From: Nitrospina sp.
GTDB taxonomy: Bacteria; Nitrospinota; Nitrospinia; Nitrospinales; Nitrospinaceae
Direction: 5' to 3'
Assembly (NCBI GenBank): GCA_004357435.1
Contig: SMVS01000019.1
Coordinates: forward strand, 1-16,957
DNA: 16,957 nucleotides
Shown: positions 1 through 7,500 of the stretch, one piece after another
Numbering within the stretch: the first letter of the stretch is position 1
Layout: each line of letters starts with the position of its first letter
The notes under the pieces: model-generated
Told to the model about the DNA's origin: nothing
The model's database searches: none
What the model saw: only the letters and a program-made list of their open reading frames with translations
Translations under genes and position numbers: made by a program

Positions 1-1
1 G

Positions 2-145
2 TCCAGGAAAATTAAAATTGAAGCGAATGGTGTCGTGGATCTTAATTTCGAATTCAACGGAAATGAGGTCACCCGGCCCCTATATGAAACCATCCGCTCC
101 GGTCGCATCAAAAAAGACGCTCGCATGCCAGGAAGCATTCATTGA
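2..145 (+). CDS. 3' end of an unidentified protein (partial)
   Basis: An open frame enters from the left edge and ends at a TGA at 143-145, giving about 47 residues that finish ...ARMPGSIH. Its codons mostly end in C or T, as in the neighbouring genes, which supports real coding. The stop overlaps the TTG start of the following cytochrome gene (142-144), so the two are probably translated together in one operon. I do not recognise the family from this tail. A competing frame (18-215) covers the same stretch, so a frameshift or misassigned frame cannot be excluded. Confidence 0.5.
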   Translation, partial: SRKIKIEANGVVDLNFEFNGNEVTRPLYETIRSGRIKKDARMPGSIH

Positions 146-2109
146 TCACCCGCATTACGGTCAGCGTGAACCTTCGAACTATTTTTTCAAACTCAGTGCC
201 TCAATGGGAACATAAAGATTGTTTAAAAGTTGAGCTCCTGTGGGGCCTGATTCTTTTAGTTTTTTTCTCGATACCCTCTCCCGGCTTCACTCTTCCCATG
301 GCCTCCGACCTCCCCCCGACCATTCAGGTCCGCGGTCAGGATGTTGATCTGCCTCGGTTAATAAATCCTCTAAAGGAGAACCCAAGCCGCCTCAAGCAAC
401 ACCTCAAAGATGGGGGTGTCCTTTATTTTAAAAACTGTTTTCTGTGTCACGGGGATTTGCTCGATGGCAAGGGAGTTTTCGGCGATAGTTTTTTTCCGCC
501 ACCCGCTAACCTGCATCAACTCTATCCCACCAAGCGGGACAACTATGTCTTTTGGCGCATCATGAAGGGCGGGGTCGGATTGCCTGACAAGTTTCAGCCC
601 TGGAACTCGGCCATGCCGGCATGGGAAAACACTTTGACCACGGAAGAGGTCTGGCAACTAGTTTTGTTCATTGATGACAGCGTGCGCACCCCATTTGTCG
701 CGAACCCACCGGTGCAACCTTCCATAAAAAGAGGTGAAAAGGTTTATTCAGAAAAATGCGCTTTCTGCCACGGTGAAACCGGAAAAGGCGATGGTCCCGC
801 CGCTCAATTTTCCAGCCCCAGGCCCAGAAATTTCACAAAGAGTCATCAGAAACTTCGCACCACGGCTTTTGGGAAAATTCCTACCGATGAGGATATGTTT
901 AACAGCATCACCCGTGGGATGACAGGCACTGCGATGCCCGCCTGGAAACATCTGCCCGAGGTCGACCGCTGGAGCCTGGTGCTTTATCTTAAAACCCTGG
1001 GTAAAAAATTCAAAAAGTTTAAAGCCAAGGGAAAAACTCACAAAATCATTGCCATTCCCGCGCCACCGAATTTCACACTGGCAAGTGTAACGCGAGGCAA
1101 GGAAATGTTTATCCAGAACTGCTCAGGATGTCATGGGGTGGCAGGTAGAAGCGACGGCGACTCCACCAAAAAAATAGTCAGTATCGCCACCGACCAAATT
1201 CGGCCGCGCAACTTAACCAAATCTTGGACCTTCCGGCGGGGCGGTTCGAGAAGGGATTTGTTTTTAACGCTCCGCACCGGACTGACCACCACCGCCATGC
1301 CGCGCTTTTCATCCCGAGTCCAGTCCGATCAAGATATCTGGGATATTGTGAACTATGTCACCACCTTGTCGCCATCCATTAAACCGGCCGTCCACAGAAA
1401 AATTAACGCATTCAAATTTGATGGCGCGCTCCCGGTGGACCCCGATGATCCCATTTGGAAAACCATAACCACTTATCACATTCCTCTGGGTGGCCAGATC
1501 ATGCAATTGGAGAAAGCTTATTACCCCACAGTGGATAGCGTTCAAGTGCAGGCCCTCCACAACGGGAACGAGATTGCTTTCAAGCTCCGCTGGGACGATC
1601 CCACTCATGATCCCATTCTTTCCAAATCGGCTTCCGTTCAGGAATCTCCGACACCTCCCCTCCCGCTGGAATTCCAGGTGGACCCGACCTCCTTGGAGGC
1701 TGAGGACGAGCCCCTGCCACAGGAGTATCCGGATTCTATTGCCCTGCAGTTTCCGATAGGCGGTGGCTCCAACACCCTCCCCTATTTCTTAAACGGTGAT
1801 GACAACCATCCCGTCAACCTTTGGCAATGGATCAGCCATCCCAATGAGGTGATAGAAGTTTATGCCCAGGGTTTAAAACGCAAGGGGAGCCACCGGCCAA
1901 CCAGCCAGCAGGTAGAATCGAAAGTGGCCTTCAAATATGGGCAGTACCAGTTAGTTATGAAGCGGAAGTTGAGCACCAACGACTCCAACGATGTTCAATT
2001 TAAAGCGGGGCAGACGATACCCATTGCTGTCAACGTGTGGGATGGCTCGGAAGGGGAAGCCGGAACCCGGATGTCTGTTTCAAGCTGGTTTGAAATGCTT
2101 CTAAAATAA
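142..2109 (+). CDS. Tri-haem cytochrome c fused to an ethylbenzene-dehydrogenase-type haem domain (NxrC-like)
   Basis: This 655-aa exported electron-transfer protein has three cytochrome c domains, each with a CxxCH haem site and a downstream Met in an AMP motif: C99/C102/H103 with M158, C206/C209/H210 with M265, and C327/C330/H331 with M386. Residues about 420-650 resemble the haem-b-binding gamma subunit of ethylbenzene dehydrogenase and related DMSO-reductase-family enzymes, including a typical segment GDDNHPVNLWQW near 552-563. Such fusions are known as candidate gamma subunits (NxrC) of nitrite oxidoreductase. A hydrophobic signal segment lies at about residues 31-52. The TTG start is chosen because it overlaps the upstream stop and has an AGGA 8 nt before it; no in-frame ATG precedes the signal segment, and GTG at 166 or 196 are alternatives. 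No catalytic NxrA or NxrB gene is in view, so a role in nitrite oxidation is inference. It could serve another molybdoenzyme or act alone. Confidence 0.85.
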   Translation: MITRITVSVNLRTIFSNSVPQWEHKDCLKVELLWGLILLVFFSIPSPGFTLPMASDLPPTIQVRGQDVDLPRLINPLKENPSRLKQHLKDGGVLYFKNCFLCHGDLLDGKGVFGDSFFPPPANLHQLYPTKRDNYVFWRIMKGGVGLPDKFQPWNSAMPAWENTLTTEEVWQLVLFIDDSVRTPFVANPPVQPSIKRGEKVYSEKCAFCHGETGKGDGPAAQFSSPRPRNFTKSHQKLRTTAFGKIPTDEDMFNSITRGMTGTAMPAWKHLPEVDRWSLVLYLKTLGKKFKKFKAKGKTHKIIAIPAPPNFTLASVTRGKEMFIQNCSGCHGVAGRSDGDSTKKIVSIATDQIRPRNLTKSWTFRRGGSRRDLFLTLRTGLTTTAMPRFSSRVQSDQDIWDIVNYVTTLSPSIKPAVHRKINAFKFDGALPVDPDDPIWKTITTYHIPLGGQIMQLEKAYYPTVDSVQVQALHNGNEIAFKLRWDDPTHDPILSKSASVQESPTPPLPLEFQVDPTSLEAEDEPLPQEYPDSIALQFPIGGGSNTLPYFLNGDDNHPVNLWQWISHPNEVIEVYAQGLKRKGSHRPTSQQVESKVAFKYGQYQLVMKRKLSTNDSNDVQFKAGQTIPIAVNVWDGSEGEAGTRMSVSSWFEMLLK

Positions 2110-2111
2110 TA

Positions 2112-3389
2112 TCAGTCTTTAATTGTTAGAATCTCCACACCCTCAGTTTTGCTCACTTCAAAAAGTTTCAATGTTTCCAGGAAGGCCAGCAAATTTCTGG
2201 TTTCTTGCAGGTTGAGAATGTCTTTAAAGTTTCCCGGCATGATGGAAATTTTCTGAGTTTTAAATTTTCTGATATCCACCTTTAAGATGCGAAGTGATAG
2301 ACCTTCATTGTTGACCAGATCGATAGATGAATCGTCCTCATTAGTTTTCACGCCAGATATAAACTTCCCTTTGTTGGTCAAAATCAAAACGGACGCGTAG
2401 CCGGACGTGATCACCACCTTGGGGTCCAGAATTGATTCAAGCAAAAATGGCAGGGTTCTACTGCTCCCGACCCAGCTCAATTCCGGCCCCACTTTACCGC
2501 CTGAACCATTTACACGATGGCATTTTGAGCAATTGGCCTTGCCTTCGAGATCAAAAAATAGTTTTTCCCCAGCCTCAGCATCCCCCTTTTCCTTAAGATA
2601 CTCCGACCACTCCTCAGTCAGCCCCTCGCCCATCATTTTTGACAAATAGGCAGTGATCGCCTGGCTTTCCTCTTTGGCCAGTCCCACATTTGGCATTTTT
2701 GTATCCGGCTTAACGTGCTGAGGGTTGCCCATCCATGTGTACAGCCATTCGGGGGTGTAGGAAAAACCCGAACGGGAAAGATCAGGCCCCACGATGCCGC
2801 CCTCATCATCCACCTGATGGCAAGCCAAACAGCTCTTTTTCTTTTTGAATAATTTTTCTCCCTGGCCCAGAATGGAAGGTTCTTCACCGCTCTCCAAAAA
2901 CCATCGGGAAAAATCTGATAGCGCTTCAATGGTTTCCTGAGGACCGGTGGGGCGAGTGGTCAGGACCCCTTCGGGCGACGTTACAAGATGAGACGTGTCT
3001 CCGGAAAGAAACCGGACATAAGCCACCAGGGACCAAAGTTCCTCCTCCGACAACGTATGGCCAAATGAAGGCATTAAATGAGATTTTCGGACGCCTCTCC
3101 CACCCAGATCAATTATCTTGTATATCTGCTCGTTAGATTTTTTGGCAAGGAATTCATGATCAGAAAGTTCGGCAGGTTCTTTATCTAAATACTCCGCATT
3201 ATAACCATCACCGTCCCCTGCAATACCATGGCAATGGGAACAATAATGTATGAAAAGAGGCTCCCCTTTTTTAATCAGTGCAGAAAAATGGATGTCGGCC
3301 TCAGACTCGCTACCGTTCGCCCATACGAACGAACTGGTGAGGAGGAAGGCCACCCAAAAAGCAAGTATTCCAGAGCATCTTCGAGACAT
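2112..3389 (-). CDS. Exported tri-haem cytochrome c with Pirellula/Verrucomicrobium-type haem-binding domain
   Basis: The 425-aa product, counted from ATG at 3389, begins with a signal peptide (MSRRCSGILAFWVAFLLTSS, cleavage near VWA-N). It has three CxxCH sites: C50/C53/H54, C187/C190/H191 and C287/C290/H291. Likely Met axial ligands follow in LMPSF (M106), KMPNV (M232) and IMPGNF (M384). The last ~140 residues, with CxKCHRVNGxGGxVGPELS and a later ILDPKVVITSGY, look like the putative haem-binding domain first described in Pirellula and Verrucomicrobium (TIGR02603 type). A longer reading from TTG at 3434 adds 15 residues but pushes the signal peptide inward. The chosen ATG lacks a good Shine-Dalgarno, so the start is not certain. 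The gene faces the NxrC-like gene with only 2 nt between the stops. It is probably a periplasmic electron carrier; partner unknown. Confidence 0.85.
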   Translation of the reverse strand: MSRRCSGILAFWVAFLLTSSFVWANGSESEADIHFSALIKKGEPLFIHYCSHCHGIAGDGDGYNAEYLDKEPAELSDHEFLAKKSNEQIYKIIDLGGRGVRKSHLMPSFGHTLSEEELWSLVAYVRFLSGDTSHLVTSPEGVLTTRPTGPQETIEALSDFSRWFLESGEEPSILGQGEKLFKKKKSCLACHQVDDEGGIVGPDLSRSGFSYTPEWLYTWMGNPQHVKPDTKMPNVGLAKEESQAITAYLSKMMGEGLTEEWSEYLKEKGDAEAGEKLFFDLEGKANCSKCHRVNGSGGKVGPELSWVGSSRTLPFLLESILDPKVVITSGYASVLILTNKGKFISGVKTNEDDSSIDLVNNEGLSLRILKVDIRKFKTQKISIMPGNFKDILNLQETRNLLAFLETLKLFEVSKTEGVEILTIKD

Positions 3390-3505
3390 GGGAACCGGGG
3401 AATTATAAAGAAGCTGATGGGAAAACAAAATCAAAGTTGATAATTCGAGAAATGATACCTTAATTTTGAACCGGATTCACAACTTAATCTGATTAGCAAT
3501 ACTCC

Positions 3506-3548
3506 AAAAAAAAACAGCACCGGGACGTAATATCCCGATGCTGTTTTT
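3506..3548 (-). terminator. Intrinsic terminator, probably bidirectional
   Basis: Inverted arms CAGCA-c-CGGGA (3515-3525) and TCCCG-a-TGCTG (3533-3543) pair around a 7-nt loop with one mismatch. On the minus strand the stem is followed by nine T (3514-3506), placing it 22 nt beyond the stop of the cupredoxin-like gene. On the plus strand a run of five T (3544-3548) follows, so it could also stop reading in that direction. It separates the cupredoxin-like gene from the cytochrome gene at 2112-3389, which therefore should have its own promoter within about 3390-3505. Confidence 0.85.
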
Positions 3549-3565
3549 AAACTTAAGAACGCGGA

Positions 3566-4375
3566 TTACTTCGCGGCGAGCTCATAGTTTTGCTTGGCGT
3601 CCGCGCCATCCGCTACCGTCACTTCTTTCGTCACTTCACCCACATAAGGATGCCATGCGGTGACTTTGTATTTACCGGCAGGGATATTATCAATCTTGAA
3701 AGACCCATCTTTGCCCGAAATCGAGTAGTAGGGATTCCAGACAATTCTGCCATCTGCTTCCATGTAGTTATGCTGATCGCACTGCAGGAAAAAATGCTTG
3801 TCTTTTTTCTGTTTGAATCGCTTGAAGTTCCTGGTCACATCCGCAATATCGCCCTGGCTGGGCAACGGTTTGTTGAACAAGGTTTTGCGGCTGGCGCCTG
3901 CTACAGAGTAGCCATGCGGGTTGTGCAGGATTTCTTCGTCCTTATTGGTGATGGTGAAGAGCCCCTTTTTCACACCTTTCGGGGTCTTGCGAACAATAAT
4001 CATCTTCGGAAAAATATCGCAGGTCCTAAAATCGAAATTGATGGTTTTGGTATCCCAGGCTTTGCCTTTTTCAATCTTTTCGATGAAAACCACGGTATCT
4101 GTCAACTTGCCACCGGGAGCCACGACTTTGTGACGCGGTCGAATATTGCCTTTGGCTTCGGGATGAGTCATGCAAAACTCTTTGTTTTTACCTTTACTCA
4201 GGTCTTCCATTATCGGCGGGGGAGGGTTGCCTTTCAAGGTCACCACACCACTGATGGAGCCACCACCACTAACAGCCTCCTCGACATACTTGGCCTTTTT
4301 AGCAAAGCTCACAGAACTGGCAAACGCCAAGGCCACGCAGATTATTAAAAACCCCATTGTAATTTTCTTAATCAT
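3566..4375 (-). CDS. Exported cupredoxin-like protein with carboxypeptidase-regulatory-like domain
   Basis: The 269-aa product starts with a clear signal peptide (MIKKITMGFLIICVALAFAS, cleavage near SFA-K). A beta-rich stretch GSISGVVTLKGNPPPP follows at 39-54. The segment 150-206 holds possible type 1 copper ligands: H151 and/or H154 in HNPHGYS, then C199-x2-H202-x2-M205 in QCDQHNYME. The C-x2-H-x2-M spacing is that of amicyanin. Residues about 214-265 (GKDGSFKIDNIPAGKYKVTAWHP) match the carboxypeptidase-regulatory-like/transthyretin-like fold common in exported proteins. The ATG at 4375 is preferred over GTG at 4384 because AAGGAG lies 8 nt upstream of the ATG and overlaps the GTG. It lies downstream of the multicopper oxidase on the same strand, 181 nt away with a hairpin between. 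A small copper electron carrier serving the oxidase is a reasonable inference; copper binding itself is predicted, not shown. Confidence 0.8.
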   Translation of the reverse strand: MIKKITMGFLIICVALAFASSVSFAKKAKYVEEAVSGGGSISGVVTLKGNPPPPIMEDLSKGKNKEFCMTHPEAKGNIRPRHKVVAPGGKLTDTVVFIEKIEKGKAWDTKTINFDFRTCDIFPKMIIVRKTPKGVKKGLFTITNKDEEILHNPHGYSVAGASRKTLFNKPLPSQGDIADVTRNFKRFKQKKDKHFFLQCDQHNYMEADGRIVWNPYYSISGKDGSFKIDNIPAGKYKVTAWHPYVGEVTKEVTVADGADAKQNYELAAK

Positions 4376-4383
4376 CCTGTTCA

Positions 4384-4389
4384 CTCCTT
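4384..4389 (-). promoter_or_regulatory. Ribosome binding site deciding the start of the cupredoxin-like gene
   Basis: The minus strand reads AAGGAG followed by 8 nt (TGAACAGG) and then ATG at 4375. The spacing is ideal for that ATG, while the in-frame GTG at 4384 shares its G with the end of this motif and cannot use it. Confidence 0.75.
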
Positions 4390-4480
4390 AAAATTAAAAA
4401 ATTTAAACGCAAAACATCCAAACCAATAAAGATACTGGGTGAGTCCAATTTATTCCCGATTTTTGATCCCGCCATGAAAA

Positions 4481-4540
4481 CACACTTATATAGGATGGAG
4501 CCTTGCTATAGAGCAAGACCCCACCCGTATATAAAGTGTG
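4481..4540 (-). terminator. Long hairpin after the multicopper oxidase, possible terminator or RNA element
   Basis: The outer arms CACACTTATATA (4481-4492) and TATATAAAGTGTG (4528-4540) are complementary over 12 bp with a single bulged A. An inner hairpin CTTGC-tataga-GCAAG sits at 4502-4517, and much of the sequence between also pairs (GG/CC-rich). The element begins 17 nt beyond the oxidase stop. On the minus strand it is followed by only four T (4480-4477), so termination may be partial. It could instead be an mRNA-stabilising or processing structure between the oxidase and the cupredoxin-like gene. Confidence 0.5.
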
Positions 4541-4556
4541 AATTACATACAACTTC

Positions 4557-7500
4557 TTATCTCATGGACAACCGGTTATCCTCGTGCTTTGAAGCCGACT
4601 TCAGGCCTTTGGTGGTGGCCCCACTCAGTGGTAACAATGAGCGGTCGCCTTTCGGCAGAACCTTGAAGTAACCCCATTGTCCGGCTTGCTGGTAAGGCGT
4701 CCGGGCATTCAACCACAAGTACGTGCCGGGGTTATGATAGGTCCCACCAGCGCCGTTCCTCATGAATGCCTGGATGTACTCACCGGCGCCAAATTGCTGG
4801 ACGTCGATCATATCGGAGTTGTCCTGATCCATATGCCGCCGCCACTGATGGCCATCCACACCGAACATCTGGTTCTGCTCGTTGTGAACACCGAAGACGT
4901 TGATCATCACCTTGTCTCCAGCATGCGCCTTCAGCACCGGGGTCGCCGGATCGGAATCCGCCGCCACGCAGGCCGTGAACATATTACCCAGTTCACAACC
5001 CTCGTCCTCGCGGTAGCTCCAGGGCTCCAACCGATAGTTCACACCGGTCAGGCCGGCCACGTTCTGCAGGTAAGGCATGAACGACGTGCCGAGGATGTTG
5101 TCCTCGTCCTGGAAGTACAACGCGAAGTCGCGGTAGTTCTCCAGATGCGCGTTCTCCGGGTACGACTTGTCGATGATGACATCCGCTTTCCAGGAATTGC
5201 TCATGGAGATGTCTTTCCCGGTTTCCGGATCACGGTACACCGATCCGCGGGGACCGATGATGATGCCGCCATACAAGCCGTCACGCACGTGGCCCACCAG
5301 ATTCCCGAAATCCCAAATCAACCCACCGTTGATCTTAAATCCCGGGTGCGCATAGAACGTGTACACTTTCGATTTTCCCGGAGCCACCGTCTGGTCGCCG
5401 GGATTGTTACCGACGTTGATGCCCTGAGAACTCAGGGGATCAAACGCCATGTTGTTGACATGAAACGAAGTGTTGCCCTTTTTCAGACGGTTGGTGAGAT
5501 TGATTTTCACGCAATCGCCGATATTGACACGCAGGGTCAGAGGATGCGGCATCACACTGTCATTCGCCACCTTCGTCACCTCGTTCTCCAGCACGAACAC
5601 TTTGCCGTCTTTATTAGCCAGCAGGAGTTTGCGCTCGAAATCCACTTCGATTTCATCCTCCGTGTTGGGATTGAACTTCAGCGCCTTGTGAACAGCAACC
5701 ACACTGAACTCCTTGAGCGGCGCGCCGGAAGGACAAGCTGATTTTTTATTCTCCAGAATGCCGCGGGTACCCATCAAAGGTTTCAGGTCTTTCCGCAGTT
5801 TGTCATAAACCCGGATGATGCCCCAACTGCCTTCGGAGAAATGCGACGTGCGTCCGTTGTAGTACAGGTAATCACCCGCCATCTGCTGATAACCGCCAGC
5901 AGTGGTCGCCAGATCATAACGTTCGGCGATGCCGATGTGGATCGTGTTGGTCACACGCGAATCCCGGTCATAACGCTCCGGGCGATAGCCATGACCAGAC
6001 ACCACAAAGGTATGGGTCTCGTTCTGCATCCCGTGCAACAACCGAAACACGATGTTGTCACCCAGGTAAGCCCGCAACATGGGTGTATCGGGATCACGAT
6101 GCGCCTTACTGCTGAACAATACCGAAGGATCCGGGTTGGCCATCAAGCGCGCGGTCAATGAAGCTGACCGGAAATTCAAACCGCCGCCGGTGGTGTGCGT
6201 GCCCCCATTGAGATGCGGGAAAGCCACGTCCAGCATGGTCGACGGCATCTGAAACGAGATCGACTGTCCCGCCGAAATAGCATTCTCACGGCTCAATCCC
6301 GGAGGATTGCCAGCGGTCACCAATTGCGCGTTGTGCGGCACGGTATCGTGCAACTGCACCACCAGCTCGCGGAAACTGCCGCTTCTGGCGTAAGCCACCG
6401 GCTCGGTGCCATGAATATCGGCCACCGGACCACTGCGGATCAGCTCACCCGTTTTCGGATCGTGATACGTCGATCCCCAGGGCTCAACGATGGTCGACCC
6501 GATCCCGCCATGCGGCCAGGTGGTCGCACCGAAGGCGTGATCGTGCCAGAACACCAGCCCAACATCGGCATCCACCCACCAGCGATAACGCACAAACTCG
6601 GTACTCACGATCTGGCCTTTCTTATGAGCGTGCGTCATGCCTTCGGTGAACGTGATGGTGTAGACACCGTCTTTTGCTTTACCCGGCTTCGGTGACATCG
6701 ATTTGATCCAACGCGCGTCCTTGCCGTTGGGGACTTCGATGCCCACCATGATATCCGTGCCGATGTGATACGGGGTCGCGTGCTTGGCCATCCGAATCTT
6801 GATGGTCCTGTCGCCCTTTTTGGTCGACTTCAACAGTCTCGCATTCATCGGCACCGGCAAACCTACATGGTGTCCATCCTTCATCTTCTTGTCGAACTGC
6901 TTGTAGGACCGCATCGACTGGTCATAGGAAAAACCGGTGATCACGCCATCCGATGCCTGATTATCGAACTGGAAGAAATGCGGATGAATATTCACCTTCG
7001 ACATCTGGAAGTTGGTGAAATCATCGTCATCCCACTCACTGGTCAACAACACATCCACACAGTCGTACACATTCGCCCTAATAACCAGAGGCCACGCCTT
7101 CTTGGGATCGGCTTTGACTTCAGCCATATCCTCGTCAATGACGTAGATCAGACCATATTTGTCTATTACCGGCTCGACTTTTCCATACCTACCGGATAAC
7201 TCGATCGGCGTGTTGATGAAATGCAGGTTGTACTGCTTGCGTCCTGCACCTGCCGGACACAGACTCCAGCGTCCATGTTCACCCGGTTTAGCCGGGGCAG
7301 AAGATTCCACATTGACCGGAGTCTTGTTGCTTCCCGATTCGCTGGGCAACTGGCCGTTGTTCTTGGCAAAATGGAACGGCTCCAGCCAGGGAGCGCCGCC
7401 GTGATGCCGCGCAAACGGAACCCGCTTGCCAAAATGCGGCGTCAAATGCGGCCAGGCAATCTTCCCGGAAACCGGATCGAACTGCAAAGGATGCCGCTTG

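Noticed and set aside
18..215. 65-aa + strand frame
   Set aside because: It overlaps both the frame-2 gene end and the cytochrome start and has no family match I recognise. Kept only as a frameshift question in the findings.
4677..5741. 354-aa open frame on the + strand, and several further + strand frames up to 8781
   Set aside because: All lie antisense within the multicopper oxidase, whose motifs, signal peptide and ribosome site are clear. The antisense products are His/Arg/Val-rich as expected from the reverse of a GC-biased gene and show no domain.
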